NCBI RefSeq assembly: GCF_900454535.1
Contig: NZ_UGSP01000001.1
Location: 1,671,501-1,735,500 of the forward strand
Direction: 5' to 3'
From: Avibacterium avium
GTDB taxonomy: Bacteria > Pseudomonadota > Gammaproteobacteria > Enterobacterales > Pasteurellaceae
DNA: 64,000 nt
A model generated the notes under the pieces. The model searched no databases. It was not told the DNA's origin and saw nothing but the letters and a program-made list of their open reading frames with translations. The position numbers were made by a program, and so were the translations under genes. The stretch's first letter is position 1. Every line of letters begins with the position of its first letter. Below, one piece after another: positions 47,788 through 55,734 of this stretch.

Positions 47788-48431
47788 AATTTCAAGCAGT
47801 AATCTTCGATATGGACGGTGTTTTAATTGATTCCGAACCTTTTTGGAAACAAGCGGGCGTGGAAGTATTTGAGCAAATTGGTATTCCTGTTAGCTTGCAA
47901 GAAATGCAAGAACTCACGGGAATGCCTGCTCTTGGCATTGTCAAAACCGTTTATCAACGCTATCAACAAACGCCTGTTCCTGTTGAAGAAATGGTCAAGC
48001 GAATGAATGACTGCGCCATTTCAATGATTTTGGAAAATAAGCCGTTAATGCCAAATGTGCCAGAAACCCTTGAAAAACTCACCGCACTTGGCTGCAAACT
48101 GGCGGTTGCTTCCGCTTCGCCACGTTATTTATTGGAACAAATCACCGAACGCTGCGGCATTGCGTCTTATTTCCAATATCTCTCCTCTGCCACAGAATTG
48201 GATTACAACAAACCGCATCCGCAGGTTTATTTACACGCAGCCCATCAATTAGGTGTTGAGCCCCAAGCCTGTTTAGGCATTGAAGATTCCGTGCTAGGAA
48301 TGACCGCAGTGAAAGCCGCTTCAATGCGCTGCGCTGTTATCCCTGCACCCGTTGAACGCACCGATCCGCGTTGGGCATTAGCGGATTATCAACTAGAACA
48401 GCTAGCTCAAATTCCTGAGATTTGTGCATAA
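47784..48431 (+). CDS. hxpB: HAD-family hexitol/2-deoxyglucose-6-phosphate phosphatase (YniC/HxpB type)
   Basis: A 215-residue HAD phosphatase. Motif I is DMDGVLIDSE (nucleophile Asp 9), motif II is VASASP, and motif III/IV are KPHPQVYLHAA and GIEDSVLGMTA. E. coli YniC (HxpB) dephosphorylates 2-deoxyglucose-6-phosphate and hexitol phosphates. Its ATG overlaps the preceding stop (ATGA), so the pair is coupled. Directly after the stop, a USS starts and an IS element follows. Confidence 0.9.
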   Translation: MKFQAVIFDMDGVLIDSEPFWKQAGVEVFEQIGIPVSLQEMQELTGMPALGIVKTVYQRYQQTPVPVEEMVKRMNDCAISMILENKPLMPNVPETLEKLTALGCKLAVASASPRYLLEQITERCGIASYFQYLSSATELDYNKPHPQVYLHAAHQLGVEPQACLGIEDSVLGMTAVKAASMRCAVIPAPVERTDPRWALADYQLEQLAQIPEICA

Positions 48432-48442
48432 AAAAGTGCGGT
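48431..48442 (+). terminator. left arm of a USS-dyad terminator split by an IS element
   Basis: AAAAAGTGCGGT here is the exact complement of ACCGCACTTTTT at 49873-49884. Removing 48447-49866 plus one TTT copy restores a compact hairpin between hxpB and thiY. Confidence 0.75.
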
Positions 48443-48503
48443 ATTTTGATCTGCCCCCCAAAAGTTGGACTAAACAACCAACTGATTAAGGTGCAGATTT
48501 TTT

Positions 48504-49013
48504 ATGACTAAATATACTCAACATTTCAAACAACAAGTGCTCGACTTTTATCATCAAAATGGAAAAAACCGTTCGCTTACTCGCCAGTATTTTCAGCTTC
48601 CTCAAAGAACGTTAGCACGTTGGATTGCGAAATTTAATCATAATGGAATCAATGGATTAGCTGTGTTAGGTAAAAAACGATATTATTCTGTTGAGTTTAA
48701 ATTAAAGGTTATTCAAGCTATCAAAAAAGGCCAGTGCTCCGCTGAGGCCGCCTGCTTTCGCTTTGATATCCCCAGTTCAGGGATAATTAGTCAATGGTTG
48801 CAACGCTTTGAAAAACAAGGTATAGATGGGTTATTACTCAAACCTAAAGGTCGTCCAAGTATGAAACTCAACTCGCCTAAAATGCCACCAACGCCCAAAA
48901 CAGAAGAAGAACGCTTGCGTTACCGAATTTTGGAATTAGAAGCGGAGAATGCAATGCTAAAAAAGTTGCAGGAACTCAACCAACAAAAAATGCAGAAAAA
49001 GCCGTCATCGTAA
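48504..49013 (+). CDS. IS3-family transposase OrfA
   Basis: A 169-residue helix-turn-helix protein of an IS150-like element. Two HTH-type repeats ([30 protein letters not shown] and [29 protein letters not shown]) bind the IS ends; a leucine-zipper-like tail ([19 protein letters not shown]) follows. At 48959-48965 AAAAAAG sits in frame as A-AAA-AAG, an ideal -1 slippery site that would fuse OrfA to OrfB. Confidence 0.92.
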   Translation: MTKYTQHFKQQVLDFYHQNGKNRSLTRQYFQLPQRTLARWIAKFNHNGINGLAVLGKKRYYSVEFKLKVIQAIKKGQCSAEAACFRFDIPSSGIISQWLQRFEKQGIDGLLLKPKGRPSMKLNSPKMPPTPKTEEERLRYRILELEAENAMLKKLQELNQQKMQKKPSS

Positions 49014-49036
49014 ATGCCTTACGCTCGCGTTTCCCG

Positions 49037-49831
49037 TTGGAATTGTTACTCAGGCTAATCGGATTGGCACGCAGTTCGTTCTTTTATCATCTCAAGCCAA
49101 AGGCAGATAAAAATGTAGTGATTTCACAGAAAATAGAGGAAATTTATCGCAAAAATGACGAAAATTATGGTTATCGTCGAATTACCTTGGAATTAAGGAA
49201 ATACTTGATTATCAACCACAAAAGGGTGCTAGCGATAATGCAACGTTTGGGGTTAAAAGGAAAAAGTAAGCAGAAAAAATATCGTTCTTACCAAGGCAAA
49301 GTGGGACACATTGCCGATAATCTGTTGCAACGGGATTTTACGGCAACGATGCCGAATGAGAAGTGGGTAACGGATATCACCGAGTTCAAATGTGCGGAAG
49401 GCAAAGTGTATTTATCGCCGATTAAAGACTTGTTTAATAACGAAATTATTGCTTATGATGTGGCGAGAAGTCCGAGTTTTGAGCAGATAACCAGAATGTT
49501 GACCCAGGCGGTGAACCGATTAGCGGGGGAAAAACCGATACTGCATTCCGACCAAGGGTGGCAGTATCAAATGATGGGTTATCGGGAGATATTGAAAAAA
49601 CACGGTATTACGCAAAGTATGTCGAGAAAAGGCAATTGCCTTGATAATGGTGCGATGGAAAGCTTTTTCGGGCGATTGAAGACGGAATGTTACTTTGGCA
49701 AGCGGTTTGAAACCTTTGAACAGCTTGAAAAAGTGATTCACGAGTACATTCATTACTACAATAATGAGCGTATTCAAGTGAAGCTCAAAGGACTAAGCCC
49801 TGTGGAATACAGAACTCAGTCCTTGAATTAA
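49037..49831 (+). CDS. IS3-family transposase OrfB (DDE integrase domain)
   Basis: The catalytic part of the IS150-like transposase, in the -1 frame relative to orfA. An HTH_21 segment ([20 protein letters not shown]) precedes the rve integrase core. The DDE residues are visible in [17 protein letters not shown] and [13 protein letters not shown]. The -1 frame is open back to the slip site at 48959, so the active product is probably an OrfAB fusion and the ATG/TTG start at 49037 may not be used. Confidence 0.92.
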   Translation: MELLLRLIGLARSSFFYHLKPKADKNVVISQKIEEIYRKNDENYGYRRITLELRKYLIINHKRVLAIMQRLGLKGKSKQKKYRSYQGKVGHIADNLLQRDFTATMPNEKWVTDITEFKCAEGKVYLSPIKDLFNNEIIAYDVARSPSFEQITRMLTQAVNRLAGEKPILHSDQGWQYQMMGYREILKKHGITQSMSRKGNCLDNGAMESFFGRLKTECYFGKRFETFEQLEKVIHEYIHYYNNERIQVKLKGLSPVEYRTQSLN

Positions 49832-49872
49832 ATTAGAATATAGTCTAACTTTTTGGGGGCAGATCATTTTTC

Positions 49873-49884
49873 ACCGCACTTTTT
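49873..49884 (-). terminator. right arm of the split USS-dyad terminator
   Basis: ACCGCACTTTTT pairs with 48431-48442. It now lies across the IS, 1430 bp away, between the element and the end of thiY. Confidence 0.7.
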
Positions 49885-49898
49885 ACCTAGCCTATTTC

Positions 49899-50843
49899 TT
49901 ATTCCACTTGAATGGCATAATCAGACAATTTAGGAACCTGCTTAATCAAGCCTTGTTGTTGCATAAATTGTGCCATTTTCTCATAACGTGCGTTATCTAG
50001 GGCGCTTGGGCGTAAACTTAAACGTGGCAAGGTATCACGCCAAGCCAAGCGATTGAGTTCGTTGTCTAAATCTTGCGGTTTATAGCTTACAAACGCCTGC
50101 CAACTTTGTTGTGGGTGGTTTAAGATATAAACGCTGGCTTGTTCAAGTGCGGTCAAAAATGCACGAATTTTTTTCGCAGGAAGCTGATTTTTATTGGCCA
50201 CGACAATCAATTCATCATACATTGGCACGCCCTGTTCTTCTGGATAAAACGCCTTGCCCGGTTTCTTTTCTATCGCCATCTGATTTAACTCAAAATTACG
50301 AAATGCGCCGATTACCGCATCGACTTGTCCGCTAAATAATGCGGGCGAAAGCGACCAATTCACGTTCACTAATTCCACATCATTTAAAGAAAGGTGGGCA
50401 GATTTCAGCATTGCACCAAGTAACGCATCTTCAAAACCGCTCACAGAATAGCCGATCTTTTTCCCTTTTAAATCGGCAATTTTTTCAATGCCACTGTCTT
50501 TTAGCACCACAAGACTATTTAACGGTGTTGAAATTAAGGTGCCAACGCGCACCAGCGGTAAACCTTCTGCCACTTGCATTTGCAGCTGTGGCTGATAATC
50601 CACCGCTAAATCTGCCTGCCCTGCTGCCACTAATTTAGGCGGCATTGAAGGATCAGCAGGTTCAATAATCTCAACCTGTAAGCCATTTTCCGCAAAAAAG
50701 CCTTTTTGCTGCGCCACAATAATGGCGGCGTGATCGGGATTGACAAACCAATCCAGTAATAAGGTTAATTTTTCTTTGGCTTGCACACTAATACTCATAC
50801 CTAAAGCGAAAATTAAACTGCATAAATACCATTGTTTTTTCAT
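49899..50843 (-). CDS. thiY: pyrimidine (thiamine precursor) ABC binding protein ThiY
   Basis: A 314-residue periplasmic protein of the NMT1/THI5-like family with a signal peptide (MKKQWYLCSLIFALGMSISVQA). LLLDWFVNPDHAAIIVAQQKGFF and GQADLAVDYQPQLQMQVAEGLPLVRVGTLI are typical. ThiY binds N-formyl-aminopyrimidine, a salvageable piece of degraded thiamine. I use ATG 50843 with AGGAG upstream. Last gene of thiZXY, controlled by the upstream TPP riboswitch. Confidence 0.9.
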   Translation of the reverse strand: MKKQWYLCSLIFALGMSISVQAKEKLTLLLDWFVNPDHAAIIVAQQKGFFAENGLQVEIIEPADPSMPPKLVAAGQADLAVDYQPQLQMQVAEGLPLVRVGTLISTPLNSLVVLKDSGIEKIADLKGKKIGYSVSGFEDALLGAMLKSAHLSLNDVELVNVNWSLSPALFSGQVDAVIGAFRNFELNQMAIEKKPGKAFYPEEQGVPMYDELIVVANKNQLPAKKIRAFLTALEQASVYILNHPQQSWQAFVSYKPQDLDNELNRLAWRDTLPRLSLRPSALDNARYEKMAQFMQQQGLIKQVPKLSDYAIQVE

Positions 50844-50851
50844 TTTTTCTC

Positions 50852-51607
50852 CTAACGTAAATGACAGACCCAAGGAATAATGCGGTGAAGCAATTTATCT
50901 ATCACGAAATACAGCAAGAGTGCGATAACCACCAAAATAAACAACGCCGCGAACATTAAGCTAATTTGAATTCGAGCATTGGCTTGCAACATTAAATAAC
51001 CAAGCCCTTGTGATGATCCTACCCATTCCCCCACAATCGCCCCAATGGGTGCAACGGAAACCGCAATGCGTAAGCCCGAGGCTAACGCTGGCAAAGCGGC
51101 AGGTAAGCGAACCTTAAATAATAATTGCCCTGATGAAATTCCCATTGTTTGCGCCAACTCCACCCATTGCTTTGGTGTGTTACGCAAGCCGTCATAACAG
51201 GCGGCGGTAACTGGGAAATAAATAATCAAAATGGTCATCGCAATTTTTGATGCAATGCCATAACCAAACCAAAGTACCAATAATGGTGCAATAGCAAAAA
51301 CGGGGATCGCCTGCGAGGCAATTAAAATGGGCAATAAAAAGGCTGAAAGGGTTTGTGAAGAAGCCAGCAATAAGGCAGAAAGTAAACCAAATAAAAAGCC
51401 TAACACCAACCCTAACAAAATTTCCCATAAGGTGATTTTGGCGTGCATAAATAATAAAGCCCATTGTGAAGACACTTCATTTAGCACGGCAACAGGTTCT
51501 GGCAGTAAATAATGTGGGATCGCAAAAATTGAAATCGCCCCTTGCCAGCACAAGGCGAAAAATAAGGTCATTATCAATGCTCGAAATAGGCTTTGCCACG
51601 CAAACAT
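50852..51607 (-). CDS. thiX: pyrimidine ABC transporter permease ThiX
   Basis: A 251-residue inner-membrane permease of the SsuC/TauC type with about six helices and the EAA-like loop ELAQTMGISSGQLLFKVRLPAALPALASGLRIA. The start overlaps the thiZ stop by one base, and its end lies 8 bp from the thiY start. It forms the channel for the thiamine-pyrimidine precursor. Confidence 0.9.
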   Translation of the reverse strand: MFAWQSLFRALIMTLFFALCWQGAISIFAIPHYLLPEPVAVLNEVSSQWALLFMHAKITLWEILLGLVLGFLFGLLSALLLASSQTLSAFLLPILIASQAIPVFAIAPLLVLWFGYGIASKIAMTILIIYFPVTAACYDGLRNTPKQWVELAQTMGISSGQLLFKVRLPAALPALASGLRIAVSVAPIGAIVGEWVGSSQGLGYLMLQANARIQISLMFAALFILVVIALLLYFVIDKLLHRIIPWVCHLR

Positions 51608-52320
51608 TAATCTTCCCCCATTAACTGCTTAAATAAATATTGCTGTAATTGCCATAATTTCTCTTGCGAAAAATCTCTCGGTGCTTTGCCTTGCGGGCAA
51701 ATGTGCGGTGAAAGCTGAACGGGTTGTTGGTGCAAAATATAGATTTTATCGGCTAGCAATAAGGCTTCTTGCGGATCGTGGGTGATAAGCAACACGGTTT
51801 TATCTGCCAATAACTGATGTGAAAGCTGCTGTAATTGCAAGCGAGTTACGGCATCTAACGCGGAAAAGGGTTCGTCCATTAAAATAATCTCTGCATCTTG
51901 CATTAGCGTTCGGGCCAACGCCACGCGCTGCCGCTGTCCACCAGAAAGCTGATAGCAAGGCTTATGCAAATGTTGTTCCATTTTCACCGCCCTTAATAAA
52001 GTGCGGGCTTTTTCTTCCGTTTTTTTCGTTTTGCTATGAGTAAGATGCTGATAAAGCTGAACATTATCTAAAATAGACAGCCAAGGATACAAACTATCCT
52101 GCTGCGCAAGCCAAGCGATGTTGCCTGAACACTGAATACGTCCCTGTATAATCGCCTGATTTTCTAGCCCTGCAATGGCGCGCAATAAAGTTGATTTCCC
52201 CACGCCTGATGCGCCAAGCAACGCCACCCACTCCCCTTGTAATACGCTAAAATGAAAATGCTCAAACAAAGGTTGCTCAGCAAAACTGAGTTTAAGATCG
52301 GAAATTTCGATGGCTTTCAT
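51607..52320 (-). CDS. thiZ: pyrimidine ABC transporter ATPase ThiZ
   Basis: A 237-residue ABC ATPase with Walker A GASGVGKST (about residue 36-44), signature QLSGGQRQRVALARTLMQ and Walker B IILMDEPFSALD, of the SsuB/TauB group. First gene after the TPP riboswitch; GGTGA lies upstream of the ATG. It drives ThiX. Confidence 0.92.
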   Translation of the reverse strand: MKAIEISDLKLSFAEQPLFEHFHFSVLQGEWVALLGASGVGKSTLLRAIAGLENQAIIQGRIQCSGNIAWLAQQDSLYPWLSILDNVQLYQHLTHSKTKKTEEKARTLLRAVKMEQHLHKPCYQLSGGQRQRVALARTLMQDAEIILMDEPFSALDAVTRLQLQQLSHQLLADKTVLLITHDPQEALLLADKIYILHQQPVQLSPHICPQGKAPRDFSQEKLWQLQQYLFKQLMGED

Positions 52321-52408
52321 CGTTCATTCACCAATCAACGTGATGGAAAAAAGCCGTTAAAAATAAAAGAAGTGCGGTGAGAATTTAATAAGAAAAGAAG
52401 CGTTTGCA

Positions 52409-52488
52409 TAATTAGTTTCCTACGTCAGTATTAGCTGTATCAGGTTCACGGGTATCATCTCAGCTTAAACAAGCACCCCGACTAATGC
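52409..52488 (-). promoter_or_regulatory. TPP riboswitch
   Basis: On the minus strand the THI-box blocks appear in order: GTCGGGGTGC, GCTGAGATGATACCC, GTGAACCTGATACAGCTAAT and ACTGACGTAGGAAACTAAT. P1 is ATTAGT (from 52486) with ACTAAT (to 52411). It controls thiZXY, so uptake of the thiamine precursor is repressed when TPP is abundant. Confidence 0.95.
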
Positions 52489-52554
52489 AAAACAGTGTAG
52501 CGAAACTGATAAATAAAATCAAAGTATTCTGAAAAAATAAAAATAATTAAATTA

Positions 52555-53267
52555 GGGGCTGTAGTAGATTAGCAACAATGCTATACTACAAAAATGAAGA
52601 TAACATATTGTAAATTAAAGAAATCCATACAGAAAAAACTGCTTGAGTTTTTTGTTGCAGAAGTTACTGCAAGAACAGCAGCAAATTTGCTAGATATTCA
52701 ACCGAATACAGCCGCTTTGTTCTACCATAAAATCAGGCTTGTGATTGGCTATCATTTATCCCTTGAAGTTAACGAGATTTTTGAGGGGGAAATTGAACTA
52801 GACGAAAGCTATTTTGGTGGTCATCGAAAGGGAAAACGAGGACGAAGAGCGGCTGGAAAAGTTGCTGTTTTTGGGTTACTAAAACTACAAGGAAAGGTAT
52901 TTACTGTTGTGGTTAAAAACACCAAGAGTGAAACATTACTCCCTGTTATTAAAAGAAAAATCAAGCCTGATAGCTGGGTTTATACGGACACTTATCGCAG
53001 TTATGATGCGCTTGATGTGAGTGAATTTCACCACGAACGAATCAATCATTCCGAGCTATTTGCGGTGAAACAAAATCATATTAATGGCATTGAAAATTTT
53101 TGGAATCAGGCGAAGCGGATACTGCGAAAATATAATGGAATTAACCGAAAAAACTTTCCTTTATTCTTGAAGGAATGTGAATTTCGGTTTAACTTTGGGA
53201 CACCAAAAGAGCAGTTAAAAATATTGCGAAAATGGTGTGAAATTTAGGGCTAATCTACTACAGCCCC
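52555..53267 (+). mobile_element. IS1016-like insertion sequence (IS1595 family), intact
   Basis: A 713-bp element with perfect 19-bp inverted repeats (GGGGCTGTAGTAGATTAGC and its complement at 53249-53267) and an exact 8-bp target duplication TTAAATTA on both sides (52547-52554, 53268-53275). Its single transposase gene is intact. Confidence 0.95.
52594..53247 (+). CDS. IS1595-family transposase
   Basis: A 217-residue DDE transposase of the ISXO2-like domain family. The catalytic triad regions are IELDESYFGGHRKGKRGRRAAGK, VYTDTYRSYDAL and the Glu of GIENFWNQAKRILRKYNG. An N-terminal small domain and no frameshift are seen. The gene fills the element and appears functional. A decayed relative is at 35848-36503. 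Confidence 0.94.
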   Translation: MKITYCKLKKSIQKKLLEFFVAEVTARTAANLLDIQPNTAALFYHKIRLVIGYHLSLEVNEIFEGEIELDESYFGGHRKGKRGRRAAGKVAVFGLLKLQGKVFTVVVKNTKSETLLPVIKRKIKPDSWVYTDTYRSYDALDVSEFHHERINHSELFAVKQNHINGIENFWNQAKRILRKYNGINRKNFPLFLKECEFRFNFGTPKEQLKILRKWCEI

Positions 53268-53348
53268 TTAAATTAATGATGTTCTATAATTTAAGAATAC
53301 TATTTCAAAAATAAGAAATTTATCTTCTCATATTTGGCAAATAAAAAA

Positions 53349-53365
53349 CGGTGAAAATCTCACCG
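53349..53365 (-). terminator. gntK terminator
   Basis: CGGTGA (53349-53354) pairs with TCACCG (53360-53365); on the minus strand TTTTTTAT follows. Confidence 0.7.
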
Positions 53366-53399
53366 CTCTTTAACTCTTTTTTCTATCACTAAATGATGC

Positions 53400-53927
53400 C
53401 TATTTTTGCAATAAAGGCGTTAAGGCTTGCACACAGCGATCCACCACTTGTTCAAAAGTGCCGTCAATATCAATGTGGATCACATCTGGTTCGTCCGCTT
53501 GTGGGGGTTCTAAGGTATCGAATTGGCTTTTGAGCATTTCTGTTTTCATATAATGCCCTTTGCGGTTTTTCATTCGCTCTAGCACAAGATCAAAACTGCC
53601 TTCTAGGAAAAGAAATTTCACGCTTTCATTGCCATCACGGATTTGGTCACGATATTTTTTCTTAAGCGCAGAACACACGATAATTCCCACTTCACTTTTT
53701 TGTTCAAGACTAAATGCTGCATCACGAATGCGTTCAAGCCAAGGCGCTCGGTCTTCGTCATTAAGCGGTTGGCCATTACCCATTTTGATGATGTTGGCTC
53801 TTGGGTGTAGATCATCACCGTCTATGAGCTTTAAACCTAAACGGTGGCAAACTTCAGTGCCTACGGAGGTTTTGCCCGTGCTGGATACGCCCATTAGGAT
53901 AAAACTTTTGCCTTTTGCTTTTTCCAT
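53400..53927 (-). CDS. gntK: gluconokinase
   Basis: A 175-residue P-loop kinase making 6-phosphogluconate from gluconate. Walker A is GVSSTGKTS (about residue 13-21), followed by LIDGDDLHPRANIIKMGNGQPLNDEDRAPWL and CSALKKKYRD, all typical of GntK. GAGG precedes the ATG. It is divergent to a GntP-family permease and the two presumably make a gluconate uptake and entry module for the pentose phosphate or Entner-Doudoroff route. Confidence 0.95.
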   Translation of the reverse strand: MEKAKGKSFILMGVSSTGKTSVGTEVCHRLGLKLIDGDDLHPRANIIKMGNGQPLNDEDRAPWLERIRDAAFSLEQKSEVGIIVCSALKKKYRDQIRDGNESVKFLFLEGSFDLVLERMKNRKGHYMKTEMLKSQFDTLEPPQADEPDVIHIDIDGTFEQVVDRCVQALTPLLQK

Positions 53928-54007
53928 TTTGTTTTCCTCATTTTTATTATGCTAACGCAATAATGAATTGGTTCTGTGCTAACCATAGCAAAAAATCGCC
54001 AGTTGGC

Positions 54008-54044
54008 GTTACTGGTAACATTCTATTTTGTGATCCGTTTCACA
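54008..54044. promoter_or_regulatory. GntR-like operator and CRP site between gntK and the permease gene
   Basis: GTTACTGGTAACAT (54008-54021) resembles the E. coli GntR operator (a GTTAC/GTAAC dyad). TGTGATCCGTTTCACA (54029-54044) is a perfect TGTGA-N6-TCACA CRP core. A GAAAACGCTTTC motif near 54189-54200 resembles LacI-family half-site dyads. The rest of 53928-54222 holds no gene. Confidence 0.7.
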
Positions 54045-54222
54045 AATTTTTAACAAAGATCGCAATTTTTGTCGTTATTGTTTGAACTTAAGGGGGGATT
54101 TCCCTAATAATAGACGCATCTACTTTACCTTTCCAGATAATTTTTATGTTACGGGTAAATTAGCTATTCGTTCTTTTCCTTTCGGTTAAGAAAACGCTTT
54201 CATCTATAATTGAGGACGTTAT

Positions 54223-55572
54223 ATGTTAATTTTCATTATGATTGCTTCAGTGTTGCTGTTGCTCTTATTAATTATGAAATTCAGAGTTCACGCTTTTGTG
54301 GCATTAATTATTGTGAGTTTACTCACCGCACTTGCGACAGGCGTGCCTTTTAAAGATATTCTGCCAACTTTAACAAAAGGTTTTGGCGGTACGTTAGCTT
54401 CTGTCGCATTGCTTGTGGGCTTGGGCGCAATGATTGGGCGTTTACTTGAGATCACTGGTGGTGCAAAAGTGTTAGCCGATACGCTTATCAATAAATTTGG
54501 TGAGAAAAAAGCCCCATTCGCACTCGGTTTTGCATCTTTATTATTTGGTTTCCCAATCTTCTTTGATGCTGGTTTAGTGGTGATGTTGCCGATTATCTTT
54601 AGCGTAGCAAAACGCTTTGGTGGCTCGGTATTACGCTATGCTTTACCCGCAGCAGGGGCATTTGCCGTAATGCACGCCTTTGTTCCACCACACCCAGGCC
54701 CTGTGGCATCGGGTGATTTGCTTGGTGCAAATATGGGCTTATTGATCATTGTTGGTTTGGTGTGCGGTATTCCAACTTGGTACATTGCAAGCTATTTATT
54801 CAGCCAATATTTAGGCAAAAAAATTATGGTTGATTTACCAAAAGCATTCTTAAATGCCAATGCAATCAATGAAACTGCGGTGTTAAATCCACCTAGTTTT
54901 GGTAAAGTTTTAACTATTTTATTATTGCCATTAGTGTTGATCCTATTTGATACAGGATTAAATACGCTTTCTGTAACTGGTGTCGTTGATGGCTCACAAT
55001 CTTGGGTTCAAGGCTTACGTTTGTTAGGCAAAACGCCTGTAGCATTACTTATTACCCTAATCGTTACTATTTTGTTATTGAAAGATCAGCGTAGCAACGA
55101 GCAAATCGAGAAAATCTGCGACAATGCTCTTGGCCCAATTTGTTCAATCGTGTTAGTAACAGGGGCTGGCGGTATGTTCGGTGGCGTATTACGTGCAAGT
55201 GGCATTGGCGATCAACTTTCTGCAATGTTTGCCGATACGGGTATGCCTGTGATTGTTGCGGCCTTCATTATTTCAATGACATTGCGTGTAGCACAAGGCT
55301 CAGCCACTGTGGCATTAACAACGACATCTGCACTCATTGCTCCAACGATTGCCGCAACGACAGGCTTAAGCCAACTTGATTTATGCTTTATCGTCATTGC
55401 CATTGCATCTGGCGCAACCGTGTTCTCCCATGTTAATGACAGTGGATTCTGGTTAGTAAGCCGTTTCTTAGAAATGGATACCAAAACCACATTAAAAACT
55501 TGGACTGTGCTAGAAACCCTTATCGGTTTCACCGGTTTCGGCTTTGCTTTAGTGGGAAGTATTTTGTTCTAA
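54223..55572 (+). CDS. gluconate permease, GntP family
   Basis: A 449-residue polytopic transporter of the GntP/GntT family, importing gluconate or related aldonates by proton symport. Segments such as GFPIFFDAGLVVMLPIIFSVAKR, HAFVPPHPGPVASGDLLGANMG and GSATVALTTTSALIAPTIAATTG are hallmarks. Length fits. GAGG lies upstream. It may alternatively take another hydroxy acid, but the adjacent gntK supports gluconate. Confidence 0.92.
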   Translation: MLIFIMIASVLLLLLLIMKFRVHAFVALIIVSLLTALATGVPFKDILPTLTKGFGGTLASVALLVGLGAMIGRLLEITGGAKVLADTLINKFGEKKAPFALGFASLLFGFPIFFDAGLVVMLPIIFSVAKRFGGSVLRYALPAAGAFAVMHAFVPPHPGPVASGDLLGANMGLLIIVGLVCGIPTWYIASYLFSQYLGKKIMVDLPKAFLNANAINETAVLNPPSFGKVLTILLLPLVLILFDTGLNTLSVTGVVDGSQSWVQGLRLLGKTPVALLITLIVTILLLKDQRSNEQIEKICDNALGPICSIVLVTGAGGMFGGVLRASGIGDQLSAMFADTGMPVIVAAFIISMTLRVAQGSATVALTTTSALIAPTIAATTGLSQLDLCFIVIAIASGATVFSHVNDSGFWLVSRFLEMDTKTTLKTWTVLETLIGFTGFGFALVGSILF

Positions 55573-55594
55573 TTTGATGAATACTGAATACACA

Positions 55595-55622
55595 AAAAAT
55601 CCTCCCTCGGGAGGATTTTTTT
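55595..55622 (+). terminator. terminator after the gluconate permease gene
   Basis: AAAAATCCTCCC pairs perfectly with GGGAGGATTTTT, followed by more T. Confidence 0.9.
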
Positions 55623-55734
55623 ATTGTGGTAAGAGTAATAATCAAAAGTGCGGTGGAAATTGGGGAAGTTATTTGTTCATAGTATATGGGGATGCTCGGT
55701 ATTACAATATTCGCAAAATCCCTATCCAGCATTA

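Larger units (their letters stand above)
48447..49866 (+). mobile_element. IS3-family (IS150-like) insertion sequence
   Basis: A 1420-bp element. The left end TGATCTGCCCCCCAAAAGTT and the complement of the right end TGATCTGCCCCCAAAAAGTT are imperfect inverted repeats. TTT flanks both ends as a 3-bp target duplication. It carries orfA and orfB with an A6G slippery site at 48959-48965. Confidence 0.88.

Noticed and set aside
49014-49036. Broken transposase gene (frameshift mutation) in the IS3-type element
   Set aside because: The -1 frame relation and an in-frame A-AAA-AAG site at 48959-48965 indicate programmed frameshifting, normal for IS3-family elements.
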